DNA of 64,000 nucleotides from Buttiauxella agrestis (GCF_900446255.1 NZ_UIGI01000001.1:1824763-1888762); one strand, 5' to 3'. Numbered from the stretch's first letter, positions 23,964 through 32,188 are shown. The notes: generated by a model from the sequence alone, not told the origin. Made by a program: numbers and translations.

Positions 23964-25726
23964 CAATTCATGTTGTTAGTTTTTCCGGTGGGCGTACTTC
24001 CGCATATTTGGTGCATTTAATGGAGCAACGGCGTGCTGCGGGTGAGAGTGTGCATTACACCTTTATGGACACTGGAGCTGAGCATCCAAAAACTTACGAG
24101 TTTATCCGTAATTTAGTGAATTACTGGAATATCCCGCTGGTGTGTTTGAGAGTGGTTATTAACCCAGAGCTTGGTTCGGCGAATAGCTATCGTATCGTTG
24201 AAATCAGCGAGATTGGTCCTGACTTGCAGCCCTGGCGAGATATCAGTTCAAAGTACGGAATGCCATATTTTGGTGGTCCGTTATGCACTCGGGCAATGAA
24301 GACGGAGGTTTTCAAGCGTTACTGTGTCGATAAGTTTGGCAAGGATGGCTATCACACGTGGCTGGGTATACGTGTGGACGAACCAAAACGTCTGATTGAA
24401 CGAGCGCGAGTGAACTATCTGGCAGATATCAGTCCATTTGAGAAACAGGATGTTCTGGCATGGTGGAAAGAACAGCCATTCGATCTGCAAATTCCTGAGC
24501 ACCTGGGGAACTGCGTTTTTTGTATCAAAAAAGGGCTGAACAAAATAGCACTTGCTGCCCGTGATGAACCTGAACTTGCCAGTGACTTCTGGGAAATGAT
24601 CAACGCTCCTGCGGTGCGCGATGTTGAAGGCCGCCAGTATGACGGCAGTATCATGTACCGGAAACACCACTCGCTTGAAAGTGTCATTGCATTGTTTGCT
24701 GAGCACTCCCGTGCAGAAATCGCATCGACCATCAGAGGGGGGGGCGGTTATGAATCAGGCTCCTGCACCGAAAGCTGCGAAGCTTTGACCTGTGATATCG
24801 ATGAAGAGGGTAACGATCTGCCGGAAGAGACCCAACTCAAGAACATAAGCCCGTATTGCCTGGCACTAAACGATTTGCGGCAGCGTCCCTCGCACAAGCT
24901 TAAAGAGGTTGGTGATCAGTGGCGCACACCTGATCTGCTGTTCTGGGGAATCAATGCGATGTTCGGCCCGCTGGTGCTGGACCTATTCGCCGACGACAGT
25001 AACGCCAAATGCCCCACCTGGTACACGGCAGAAGATAACTCGCTGACACAGGACTGGTCAGAACGACTGGCGGATCTCGGCGGCGCTGCGTTTGCCAACC
25101 CACCATACAGTCGCTCGTCGTATCACGAAAAGCAGGCGATCACCGGCATGACCCACATCATTAACCATGCGCTGGCAATGCGGGAGAAGGGCGGGCGTTA
25201 CGTGTTCCTCATCAAAGCAGCAACCAGCGAAACCTGGTGGCCTGACAGTGCCGATCACATTGCTTTCATTCGTGGGCGCATTGGATTTGACCTGCCGTCT
25301 TGGTTCATACCTGCTGACGATAAGCAGCAGCCAAGCGGCGCATTCTTTGCGGGTGCCATTGCTGTGTTCGATAAGACATGGCGTGGTGAGCGTTTCAGCT
25401 ATATCCAGCGTACCGATCTGGAAGCGAAAGGTAGCGCATTTATGGCATTGGTGCAGTTTGCCGCTGGACGTATTCAGCCGGCAGCGGTGGAGGCTGCTCC
25501 GGAATCGAAGCCTGTCACGGTTATCGCAGAGCAACAGCCAGAAGAAGAACGAATCTATCCACTGGAAGTGAATCTGCTGATCGGTGATTTACCCGAGCTG
25601 GGTAAACTCCAGAGTGCTAAACAGCAGCAAGTCAAAGGCCATATCTATAGCCGGTGGCTCGAGCGTGCCAGCCGCGAGGAAATCATTGGTGAGGTCAGGG
25701 CGCTTATCGTTGGAATAGCAGCATGA
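23960..25726 (+). CDS. Fusion: PP-loop/PAPS-reductase-like domain plus phage Dam-type N6-adenine methyltransferase
   Basis: The product has 588 residues. Residues 1-250 are a PP-loop ATP pyrophosphatase domain of the PAPS reductase family (F-S-G-G-R-T-S at 8-14; C109; C-x2-C at 185-188). Residues 260-280 form a Gly-then-Cys-rich linker (G-G-G-G-Y-E-S-G-S-C-T-E-S-C). Residues 305-480 are a phage DNA N6-adenine methyltransferase with Q-W-R-T-P, D-L-F-A-D and the catalytic N-P-P-Y-S (380-384). These two activities are usually separate adjacent phage genes. A G8 run (24737-24744) encodes the linker. DNA modification against host restriction is the likely role. The gene overlaps both neighbours by 4 bp. 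Confidence 0.85.
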   Translation: MTIHVVSFSGGRTSAYLVHLMEQRRAAGESVHYTFMDTGAEHPKTYEFIRNLVNYWNIPLVCLRVVINPELGSANSYRIVEISEIGPDLQPWRDISSKYGMPYFGGPLCTRAMKTEVFKRYCVDKFGKDGYHTWLGIRVDEPKRLIERARVNYLADISPFEKQDVLAWWKEQPFDLQIPEHLGNCVFCIKKGLNKIALAARDEPELASDFWEMINAPAVRDVEGRQYDGSIMYRKHHSLESVIALFAEHSRAEIASTIRGGGGYESGSCTESCEALTCDIDEEGNDLPEETQLKNISPYCLALNDLRQRPSHKLKEVGDQWRTPDLLFWGINAMFGPLVLDLFADDSNAKCPTWYTAEDNSLTQDWSERLADLGGAAFANPPYSRSSYHEKQAITGMTHIINHALAMREKGGRYVFLIKAATSETWWPDSADHIAFIRGRIGFDLPSWFIPADDKQQPSGAFFAGAIAVFDKTWRGERFSYIQRTDLEAKGSAFMALVQFAAGRIQPAAVEAAPESKPVTVIAEQQPEEERIYPLEVNLLIGDLPELGKLQSAKQQQVKGHIYSRWLERASREEIIGEVRALIVGIAA

Positions 25727-26772
25727 GGGCAATTCTTACTCCTGAAATTGCTCCGCGTCTCGGCCTGGCATTGTTCCGCCCAGGCTCTGATGTAATGGCT
25801 CTGTTCCATCAGGGACGCGTGCTGATTGAGAGTGTTCCTGAGCATTTACAGCACCTGCCGTCCGGTATTGTACCGGCGGCATTACAACCGCTATCTGGTG
25901 ATAAGGCTCTGTTGGCCTTTTTCACCAATGCGCGAGTGATTCAGGCTGCTGGTGGCCTTTCGACCCTTAACACATCCCTCCTCAGGGAGAATGGTTGTCA
26001 GTATCCGCACGGTGATTACCACCACCCTCAAATGGTCATCATGCCTTATCCACCAGGGTCAATTCGCGTTTGCTGGCACTGCGATAACGAGGTGCGGGAA
26101 CAGGCGACTGAACTTCTTGCGGATCTAGCCCACCGGAACGTGGTGGAATTCGTGATTGCTTCAGCGCTGCGTAACCTTGGGTTTGATGATACTCATCAGC
26201 TGACACTGCCAGAGCTCTGCTGGTGGGCGATACGTTACGACCTGGTTGATTGCCTGCCAGAAGGGATGGCCCGTAAAGCGTTGAGAAAGCCGGAAGAACC
26301 GATTCTGTCGGTATACAAAGAGAGTGACATTGTGCCCTCACTTCCGGCCACCAGCATTGTTAAGGAGAAAGTGAAAGCGGTCAGTGCAGTAGTTAGAGCT
26401 CACGCAGATACGCTCGAAGAGCCGATTAAACCTGTTCTGAAACTTATCGCTAATCCGGAAAGCCCTGAATCATTCATGCTGCGACCGAAGCGGCGTCGCT
26501 GGATAAATCCGGTTTATACGCGATGGGTGAAAACTCAACCCTGCGAATGCTGCCGCCGACCCGCTGACGATCCCCACCATATCATCGGGCATGGTATGGG
26601 TGGTACAGCCACAAAAGCCCACGACCTCTTCGTGATCCCTCTGTGCAGAGAGTGTCACGACGAATTGCACGCTGACTTAGCAGCATTCGAACTGAAATAT
26701 GGAACCCAGCTTGAGCTGGTGTTTCGTTTTCTGGATCGCGTGATGGCAATTGGCGTAATAGTTAAAGCGTAA
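25723..26772 (+). CDS. DUF968 family phage protein with HNH-like zinc motif
   Basis: The product has 349 residues. The C-terminal 100 residues carry C-E-C-C-R-R-P-A-D-D-P-H-H-I-I-G-H-G, then C-R-E-C-H-D-E-L-H, an HNH-endonuclease-like, zinc-binding arrangement typical of DUF968. Such proteins occur in the nin-type recombination region of lambdoid phages just before Q. The N-terminal 220 residues show no recognised domain. A nuclease role in recombination is plausible but unproven. It overlaps the preceding gene by 4 bp. Confidence 0.8.
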   Translation: MRAILTPEIAPRLGLALFRPGSDVMALFHQGRVLIESVPEHLQHLPSGIVPAALQPLSGDKALLAFFTNARVIQAAGGLSTLNTSLLRENGCQYPHGDYHHPQMVIMPYPPGSIRVCWHCDNEVREQATELLADLAHRNVVEFVIASALRNLGFDDTHQLTLPELCWWAIRYDLVDCLPEGMARKALRKPEEPILSVYKESDIVPSLPATSIVKEKVKAVSAVVRAHADTLEEPIKPVLKLIANPESPESFMLRPKRRRWINPVYTRWVKTQPCECCRRPADDPHHIIGHGMGGTATKAHDLFVIPLCRECHDELHADLAAFELKYGTQLELVFRFLDRVMAIGVIVKA

Positions 26773-26789
26773 GTGTATGGAGATGAGCA

Positions 26790-27134
26790 ATGCGTGATAT
26801 ATATGAAGTATTAGACCGTTGGGGCGCTTGGGCTGCTTGTGATAGCAGTGGGGTTGACTGGCAACCTATTGCAGCAGGTTTTAAAGGCCTGCTCCCACAC
26901 GGTAAGAAATCACGCCCTCAGTGTTGTGACGATGAAGGGATCATGATTGATGGCTGTGTTGCTCGACTGAGGAAGTATAAGCCAGATGAATATGAGCTTG
27001 TGATTGCTCACTTTGTTATCGGTATTTCGCTGCGCGCGATAGCGAAAAGGCGGAAGTGTTCGGATGGGACGATTAGAAAGGATTTGCAGACGGCTCTTGG
27101 TTTCATTATCGGGGTTATTAGTACAATGAATTGA
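26790..27134 (+). CDS. Phage late antitermination protein Q
   Basis: The product has 114 residues and fits the short antiterminator Q family (PF06530-like): R-D-I-Y-E-V-L-D-R-W-G-A-W, then Y-E-L-V-I-A-H-F-V-I-G-I-S-L-R-A-I-A-K-R-R-K-C-S-D-G-T-I-R. A helix-turn-helix lies near the C-terminus. Q modifies RNA polymerase near the late promoter so that the lysis and structural genes are read. Here a minus-strand cargo operon of almost 1.9 kb lies directly downstream, between Q and the late genes. Confidence 0.88.
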   Translation: MRDIYEVLDRWGAWAACDSSGVDWQPIAAGFKGLLPHGKKSRPQCCDDEGIMIDGCVARLRKYKPDEYELVIAHFVIGISLRAIAKRRKCSDGTIRKDLQTALGFIIGVISTMN

Positions 27135-27161
27135 GGAAAGCCGGCTAAGCCGGCTAAAATT

Positions 27162-27623
27162 TCAGAAGCTTTTTATATATTTGTTTTTTATTTTTTCATT
27201 TATATTTTGGATTTCATGTAATGTTGTACCAACTTTGCTAATTTCATATTTTGCATCGTTTGTACAAGACTGCCGTAGTTCAGCAATAAAACCGGTATCT
27301 TTGGTTTTTTTACTATCTAATATTTCTATTCTCTCACAAATAAATTCGACATGCCTGACAGATGAAGTAAAGATATAATAAGAAACACGCTTATCTTTTT
27401 CATTGTCTTCTAAAAGTTCGAGCATTTCATTATAAATGAAATCTAATTTATAAAATAACTCATCAATTAATCTGTTGGTTTCTAATTTCTTTAAGTTTTT
27501 AGAGTTGTTAGCTCTTGCAAATAAAGCAGTGACAATCCATCCTATGATGGTTAATCCAATACCTACTATTGCTATTATAGTAGCCGGCATGGTCCATAGA
27601 CTTTGTGGAACAGCTTGATTCAT
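27162..27623 (-). CDS. Small membrane-anchored protein of the GHKL/STAS operon
   Basis: The product has 153 residues from the ATG at 27623, 7 bp after GGAGAA. One strong transmembrane helix is at about residues 13-35 (T-I-I-A-I-V-G-I-G-L-T-I-I-G-W-I-V). A charged, helical cytoplasmic part follows, with coiled-coil-like heptads (K-N-L-K-K-L-E-T-N-R-L-I-D-E-L). I do not recognise the family. It is the last gene of a three-gene, AT-rich operon whose first two products are a GHKL ATPase and a STAS-like protein; the STAS stop lies 2 bp before this start. It may be the membrane effector or sensor of the set. Confidence 0.65.
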   Translation of the reverse strand: MNQAVPQSLWTMPATIIAIVGIGLTIIGWIVTALFARANNSKNLKKLETNRLIDELFYKLDFIYNEMLELLEDNEKDKRVSYYIFTSSVRHVEFICERIEILDSKKTKDTGFIAELRQSCTNDAKYEISKVGTTLHEIQNINEKIKNKYIKSF

Positions 27624-27625
27624 TA

Positions 27626-27940
27626 TCAAATTCTCCTTAGAGCGTCATTGATATATGAAACAACCTCAGCGGTTAAGGAAGGATCTTTGCTTTTGAGATT
27701 TTTCTTAAGAGATTCAATCTTGTTACGACTTATGCCTTTTCGGACCAATCCACCAAATGCTTCCTCAAGGAAGGAGGATCCATACCCAAACACACCATCA
27801 AAGTCCACGCAGACCAGATCGTTGTCCATTATTGCAGGTATCAAGAATGAGTCGCGGAATTTTTCACCACTATTTTCACCAAGAGATTCATACCTAGGTC
27901 CTGGATACTTAGAGAAGTCTTTGATGTATATGGTTTTCAT
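27626..27940 (-). CDS. STAS-like DUF4325 protein
   Basis: The product has 104 residues from the ATG at 27940, which follows AGAGGA and overlaps the ATPase stop (ATGA). It resembles DUF4325 proteins: the V-C-V-D-F-D-G-V-F-G-Y-G-S-S-F-L-E-E-A-F-G-G-L-V segment has the beta-strand/D-F-x-G pattern and the S-S-F-x-x-E-A-F-G helix start of STAS-like domains. In anti-anti-sigma factors such as SpoIIAA the equivalent position carries the phosphorylated serine. Pairing with a GHKL ATPase in one operon suggests partner-switching. Confidence 0.7.
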   Translation of the reverse strand: MKTIYIKDFSKYPGPRYESLGENSGEKFRDSFLIPAIMDNDLVCVDFDGVFGYGSSFLEEAFGGLVRKGISRNKIESLKKNLKSKDPSLTAEVVSYINDALRRI

Positions 27941-29037
27941 AATGTTCCTCTTTCTGTAGGAAGTGGAATGCTCCACTCAACAATTGTACCGTTGATAGAT
28001 TTTTTTGCATCCCACAACTTTTCAGGCTCTGATCTCTTATGCTCAGTATATCTATAATTTCCATTGTTGGAAATAATCCGTAACTGAGCATTCTTAAAGT
28101 TTTCGATGATAGATTGTAAATCTGTACCACCTTTTCCTCTATAACCTAATTTGGTTCTGGTTCTTTTAACTTGAAGTGATGCTTTTATATGCTCTGAGTC
28201 TAACTCAATTGGTTTTCCCATTAATTCTATCAATTTAGATAAAACTTTCTCTCCTTGAGTTAATTTTAAGGTTCTAGGGATGCCAACACCAAGATCACAA
28301 ATTAGCAGTACCAACTTATTATTCATAATGGCAGCAAAGCACCACCATTTATTTTTATTGGTTTTTTTCTGATTGTCATAGAGATCATCCCTGTATGCAT
28401 GTTCAACAGAGTTTGACATCGCTTCAATTAAGGGTCGATAAAGATCTGTGTATTCTTCACCCATTTTCGCAGCTACAGTTTCCAGCAACTTACCTGCCAT
28501 TTCAGAGTCAACTAATTCCCCTCGAATGACCTCCCAACATTTGACGGATGGATTTTCTTTCATTTCTCTACCTTTAACACCGAAGGCAGAATAAATTCCG
28601 ATTCTGTTTAATACGCTGTCAACAACATGATGTTCACCTTTCTTGGTAGTTTTGAAAGGAGGTCTGGTTACAGTGTATTTCACAAGTGGATAATTACTTC
28701 TAAGATTTTCGAGTTTAGCAAGTAAATATAATCCTGCGGCAGCTGAGATATAAATGGTGTTTCTAAAGCAAATGAATAATCCGTGGGATTTAGAATGTTC
28801 TTGCTCCGCTCTTCGCTCTATAGTCTCAATGAAATTTAATACGTTCTCATGGTGATTTGGGTTGTAAATATCTAATATTGTCGGCGCAACAATTTTATTT
28901 GTAGATGATTTTTTCTTTTTACCATTTCGTTTCGTCTTGCTGCCTTTAATGTTTTTGTTACTAACAATAGAACGCAAAAATTTCTTTTTTATTAATCGTT
29001 TTATTGCTTTATTAAACAATTTTTCGATTTTTTTCAC
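27937..29037 (-). CDS. GHKL (HATPase_c-like) ATP-binding protein
   Basis: The product has 366 residues from a GTG at 29037 with AAGGA 10 bp upstream. The N-terminal 45 residues are extremely Lys-rich. Residues 90-150 have alternating beta/alpha character and may be a degenerate STAS-like region. The C-terminal half has the GHKL boxes: N-box L-I-E-A-M-S-N-S-V-E-H-A-Y, G1 D-L-G-V-G-I-P, and G2-like G-Y-R-G-K-G-G-T-D-L. No His-phosphotransfer (DHp) domain is present, so it resembles anti-sigma-factor kinases (SpoIIAB/RsbW type) or MORC/Hsp90-type ATPases rather than a sensor kinase. It heads the minus-strand operon. Confidence 0.7.
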   Translation of the reverse strand: MKKIEKLFNKAIKRLIKKKFLRSIVSNKNIKGSKTKRNGKKKKSSTNKIVAPTILDIYNPNHHENVLNFIETIERRAEQEHSKSHGLFICFRNTIYISAAAGLYLLAKLENLRSNYPLVKYTVTRPPFKTTKKGEHHVVDSVLNRIGIYSAFGVKGREMKENPSVKCWEVIRGELVDSEMAGKLLETVAAKMGEEYTDLYRPLIEAMSNSVEHAYRDDLYDNQKKTNKNKWWCFAAIMNNKLVLLICDLGVGIPRTLKLTQGEKVLSKLIELMGKPIELDSEHIKASLQVKRTRTKLGYRGKGGTDLQSIIENFKNAQLRIISNNGNYRYTEHKRSEPEKLWDAKKSINGTIVEWSIPLPTERGTL

Positions 29038-29069
29038 GCTTTTCAGTTCCTTATGCTGTAGTCAACGCT

Positions 29070-29098
29070 ATCTTACAAAATTGCTAACGCGTACGCAA
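29070..29098 (-). promoter_or_regulatory. Promoter of the GHKL/STAS operon
   Basis: On the minus strand TTGCGT (29098-29093), a 17-bp spacer, then TAAGAT (29075-29070), 33 bp before the GTG start. The -35 lies in a TTGC..GCAA inverted repeat (29081-29098) that shares one half-site with the CI operators, but it is not a full operator. Confidence 0.5.
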
Positions 29099-29155
29099 AA
29101 ACTATCGTAATGTGATAAGACATGTCACTAAGACACCGCACTTATTTAAGTCACA

Positions 29156-29178
29156 AACCTCGCCTTGGCGGGGTTTTG
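29156..29178 (+). terminator. Terminator-like hairpin downstream of Q and the cargo operon
   Basis: AACCTCGCC-TT-GGCGGGGTT followed by TTG. Located between the cargo operon promoter and the late genes; it could be the tR-prime terminator that Q overrides. Confidence 0.55.
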
Positions 29179-29513
29179 TCGTATTAGGCGGTCGAAAATG
29201 AAGTAGCAAAGCGGTGATACCGTAAATACAGATGCTTGATTGATTTCAGGCGCGCGACGACGGCGTTATCTGTGGTCGGGTTCCCACGGCGACGTAGTGA
29301 GGGAAAGGAAGTGAAGGCGCATAGCGCTGTGGCATCACTGAGTTTGGATTGGCAACCCGATTAACGCAGCAAACAGCCTAAAAAATTCGACGGTGCGCCG
29401 CGACACCTATAGCGGCAAGTTAACAGCGCAAAATGCGCGCTAGCACGCCCAAATATTCATTCATATCTTGCTGTGTGTTTTGTTCAGAGTTACATGTGTG
29501 TCATACACAAAAA
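29179..29513. other. Gene-free region before the late operon
   Basis: About 330 bp without a supported gene. The Q-dependent late promoter is expected here or close by, but no clear -35/-10 pair stands out. The stretch is GC-richer than the cargo operon on its left. Confidence 0.35.
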
Positions 29514-29717
29514 ATGGATAAAGACATGCTAAATCAGAAAGATATGACGGAAACAGCAAAGGCTGTTTTCAATGAGTTAAGCGAGAAGCCAGCTACGGCT
29601 GGGGAAATTGCCCAGAATACACACCTGACGCGCGAACGCTGCCAGTTAATACTGACGCAGTTGGTGATGGCGGGTTTATCAGATTACCAGTTTGGATGTT
29701 ACAAGCGCCTCCAGTAA
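29514..29717 (+). CDS. Small winged-helix-like phage protein
   Basis: The product has 67 residues from the ATG at 29514; later in-frame ATGs (29526, 29544) are possible starts because no strong ribosome site marks any of them. The helix-turn-helix pattern A-V-F-N-E-L-S-E-K-P-A-T-A-G-E-I-A-Q-N-T-H-L-T-R-E-R-C-Q-L-I-L-T-Q-L-V-M-A-G-L suggests a DNA-binding protein. It is followed by a GGCTGGTG/CACCAGCC hairpin (29742-29771). Confidence 0.6.
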   Translation: MDKDMLNQKDMTETAKAVFNELSEKPATAGEIAQNTHLTRERCQLILTQLVMAGLSDYQFGCYKRLQ

Positions 29718-29865
29718 CAGGAGGCTTCTGCTGTGAAATGGGCGGCTGGTGGGTGTTATAGTACTCACCAGCCATTCGCTCATGTCTAGAGGTCACAAGC
29801 GAACCCTGGCCCACAGCTTTAGCGCTAAAGCAATTTGAGCCTAACAAACGGACGCTTAAAGGTCT

Positions 29866-30933
29866 ATGGCTTTTACTGTAAATAAATCCAGTATTACGCT
29901 GGTGAATGCCGACTCACTCGAGTACATCAAAATCCTTCCTGATAACAGCATCGATCTTATATGTACCGATCCGCCTTACTTTAAGGTGAAGCCTCATGGT
30001 TGGGATAACCAGTGGCGGGGCGATGAAGACTATCTGCTCTGGCTTGATAGCTACCTAGTTGAGTTCTGCCGCGTACTCAAGCCAGCCGGTTCGTTGTATA
30101 TGTTTAGCGGTCACCGGCTGGCTGCTGACATTGAACTACTCGTTCGCAACCGCTTTAACATCCTCAACCACATCATCTGGGCAAAACCCAGTGGCCGATG
30201 GAATGGGTGTCATAAAGAGGATCTGCGCAGCTATTTCCCGGCGACCGAGCGCGTGCTGTTTGCTGAGCATTACCCTGGCCCTTATCGCGGGAAGAGTGAC
30301 GGTTACAGCGCGAGTTGCGATGACCTGCGTCGCCATATTATGACGCCGCTTATCGATTATTTTCGCAATGCGCGCGCCGAACTCGGGGTAACGGCTCAAC
30401 AAATAGCTGAAGTCACGGGCAAGAAAAATATGGTGTCGCATTGGTTCGGTGCCAGCCAGTGGCAGTTGCCCAGCGAAGTAGACTATGCAAAGTTGCAGAA
30501 GCTGTTTGATGATATTGCCTGGGAAAGACGGCAACAGTCCGGCCTGGGTATAAACCGTCAGCAACTCAGCGAGAACTACCAGGCATTAAACCGGCATTAT
30601 CTCGATCTGGCTGACGAGTTTAAACGACTGCGTCGATCGTTCACTGTAAGTGCAGCTGTGCCGTATACGGACGTATGGTGCTATAAGCCGGTGCAATTCT
30701 ATCCGGGTAAACACCCATGTGAGAAACCTGCCGATATGTTGCGTGACATCATCAATGCCAGCAGCAGGCCAGGTGATGTGGTGGCAGATTTCTTTATGGG
30801 GTCTGGTTCAACAATCAAAGCTGCATTGGCACTAGGACGCGGGGCGATTGGTGTTGAACTGGAGTTGAAACGATTTGAACAAACTAGAATGGAAATTTGT
30901 ACAAAAATGTCTCGTGTAGACATATTTAAATGA
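29866..30933 (+). CDS. DNA methyltransferase (N4-cytosine/N6-adenine, DPPY type)
   Basis: The product has 355 residues. The catalytic motif D-P-P-Y is at 35-38 and the SAM-binding motif near the C-terminus (V-A-D-F-F-M-G-S-G-S-T, about 307-317), so the order is catalytic motif first, SAM motif last (beta class). A central insertion (about 150-245) contains an XRE-like stretch (L-G-V-T-A-Q-Q-I-A-E-V-T-G-K-K-N-M-V-S-H-W) that may give sequence specificity. It is an orphan methyltransferase with no restriction partner next to it, probably protecting phage DNA. It is the second methyltransferase of this prophage. Confidence 0.9.
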   Translation: MAFTVNKSSITLVNADSLEYIKILPDNSIDLICTDPPYFKVKPHGWDNQWRGDEDYLLWLDSYLVEFCRVLKPAGSLYMFSGHRLAADIELLVRNRFNILNHIIWAKPSGRWNGCHKEDLRSYFPATERVLFAEHYPGPYRGKSDGYSASCDDLRRHIMTPLIDYFRNARAELGVTAQQIAEVTGKKNMVSHWFGASQWQLPSEVDYAKLQKLFDDIAWERRQQSGLGINRQQLSENYQALNRHYLDLADEFKRLRRSFTVSAAVPYTDVWCYKPVQFYPGKHPCEKPADMLRDIINASSRPGDVVADFFMGSGSTIKAALALGRGAIGVELELKRFEQTRMEICTKMSRVDIFK

Positions 30934-31026
30934 GAACATTTAATGCTTTATCTCGGTTAATCAATAAAAAATCATTCAGTTCCATCAAAGCATGTTGGAA
31001 GATATTTTTTTAAATGATTAGGGATA

Positions 31027-31425
31027 ATGCAAATGGAAAAAAATTTTTTAGGCTTGGCTGAAGATAAATTTGGCGATTGCATTTCAATGAATTTAACTCA
31101 GGTTAGCGGAGTTAAGGTTACATTTTTAGGTGATTTTAACGGCGGTGACGCATCTATAACCTTCGGAAATTCTGGTTTGGTTTCACCTTTCAGCGTGGTG
31201 GGTATTCAAGGTGATAATTCCGTTCAGTTGGTCAATAGTGCTGGTCAAGTCGCGTGGACCCTGCATGGTGAAAGGAGCACTCAATCGGAGATGGGTACCG
31301 ATGGAATCAAATTCTTCCCAGATCTTCCTTTGGCTCAGGAGCAGACGTTACGTCTTGCTCGTCCACGTATGGCCACGGAATATAGTGCTCACTACAAGCT
31401 AAGAGTTAATTGCTTGTCAATATAA
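31027..31425 (+). CDS. Hypothetical protein, probable moron
   Basis: The product has 132 residues. It is rich in beta-type hydrophobic/glycine alternation (I-T-F-G-N-S-G-L-V-S-P-F-S-V-V-G-I-Q-G-D) with no signal peptide or membrane helix, and I do not recognise the family. It stands alone between the methyltransferase and the lysis genes, follows an AT-rich 90-bp leader, has an AGGGAT ribosome site and its own strong terminator 27 bp downstream. An independent transcription unit of this kind is typical of morons expressed from the lysogen. Confidence 0.55.
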   Translation: MQMEKNFLGLAEDKFGDCISMNLTQVSGVKVTFLGDFNGGDASITFGNSGLVSPFSVVGIQGDNSVQLVNSAGQVAWTLHGERSTQSEMGTDGIKFFPDLPLAQEQTLRLARPRMATEYSAHYKLRVNCLSI

Positions 31426-31451
31426 CCAAGGTTTCAATGAGTCCTTTTCTA

Positions 31452-31476
31452 AGCCCACTTTTGGTGGGCTTTTTTT
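31452..31476 (+). terminator. Strong terminator after the 31027 gene
   Basis: AGCCCAC-TTTTG-GTGGGCT stem with a T7 run. It would insulate the moron from the lysis genes, unless overridden by Q-modified polymerase. Confidence 0.88.
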
Positions 31477-31494
31477 AGCCCAAAAGGTGGCTGT

Positions 31495-31842
31495 ATGCTT
31501 GAAAAAGAACCTGGCCTGCTCGGATGGTTATCAGCTACCGGTGCATGGTTGCTTAGCCACCCCTACGCCAGCTGGGGAAGCCTAACAGCCTTCCTCGCTG
31601 CGTTATGGTCTGCCTTGAAAGACGGTAAAGGCTGGTGTGCTTCAACATTCGCTGGAGTGCTGGCAATCGCAATCACTTTAAGTGTGCTGGCCGTCATGCG
31701 TAAGACTGGCTTACACGAAGAGTGGATGCCATTGGTTGGCATGCTGGTCGGTTTTATCGGTGCGGATCGTATTCGTGCTGCTGTAGTTGGAGCGTGGGAC
31801 TCACGCAAAATTCATTTGAAAGGAGATGACAAAAATGGGTGA
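31495..31842 (+). CDS. Phage holin
   Basis: The product has 115 residues with three hydrophobic segments (about 9-40, 48-68, 77-95) and a short charged C-terminus (K-I-H-L-K-G-D-D-K-N-G), fitting a class I holin. It would accumulate in the inner membrane and open holes that release the endolysin. Its 3-prime end overlaps the endolysin gene, and it follows the Q-controlled region, as expected for the lysis cassette. Confidence 0.85.
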   Translation: MLEKEPGLLGWLSATGAWLLSHPYASWGSLTAFLAALWSALKDGKGWCASTFAGVLAIAITLSVLAVMRKTGLHEEWMPLVGMLVGFIGADRIRAAVVGAWDSRKIHLKGDDKNG

Positions 31843-32188
31843 TATTTCCCCGCATTTTAACCGCAGTGAATTTGCATGTAAGTGCGGCTGTGGATTTTCT
31901 GCTGTAGATAAGGAGCTTAACGCTGTTCTGGAAGATGTACGAACGCATTTCAATTCCCCGCTTGTGATTGACTGCGCTTGCCGCTGCCCATCACATAACG
32001 CAGATGTAGGTGGGGTTGCTGATAGCCAGCACGTATATGGTATGGCAGCTGATATCAAGGTTAATGGTGTTAGCCCTGACGACGTGGCCAGCTATATTGA
32101 AAAGGCACACCCAAATGGTGGTGTTGGTCGATATGACACTTTCACGCATGTTGATGTTCGAGGTTACTCTGCCCGTTGGAATGGATAA
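31835..32188 (+). CDS. Endolysin: peptidase M15 family (D-Ala-D-Ala carboxypeptidase/L,D-endopeptidase type)
   Basis: The product has 117 residues from the ATG at 31835, 9 bp after AAAGGAG; an ATG at 31826 abuts that site and is less likely. The zinc ligands and catalytic residues of M15_3 peptidases are visible: S-Q-H-V-Y-G-M-A-A-D-I and T-H-V-D-V-R. It should cut peptidoglycan stem peptides after the holin opens the inner membrane. The N-terminal C-x-C-G-C-G segment is common in this subfamily. Confidence 0.9.
   Translation: MGDISPHFNRSEFACKCGCGFSAVDKELNAVLEDVRTHFNSPLVIDCACRCPSHNADVGGVADSQHVYGMAADIKVNGVSPDDVASYIEKAHPNGGVGRYDTFTHVDVRGYSARWNG

Noticed and set aside
24737-24744. G8 run as evidence of a frameshifted pseudogene
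   Set aside because: The frame stays open through the run and both flanking domains are intact, so a natural fusion is more likely; a sequencing error cannot be excluded without reads.
29081-29098. A sixth CI operator upstream of the GHKL operon
   Set aside because: Only one half-site (CGCAA) matches; the spacing differs from TTGCG-N5-CGCAA.
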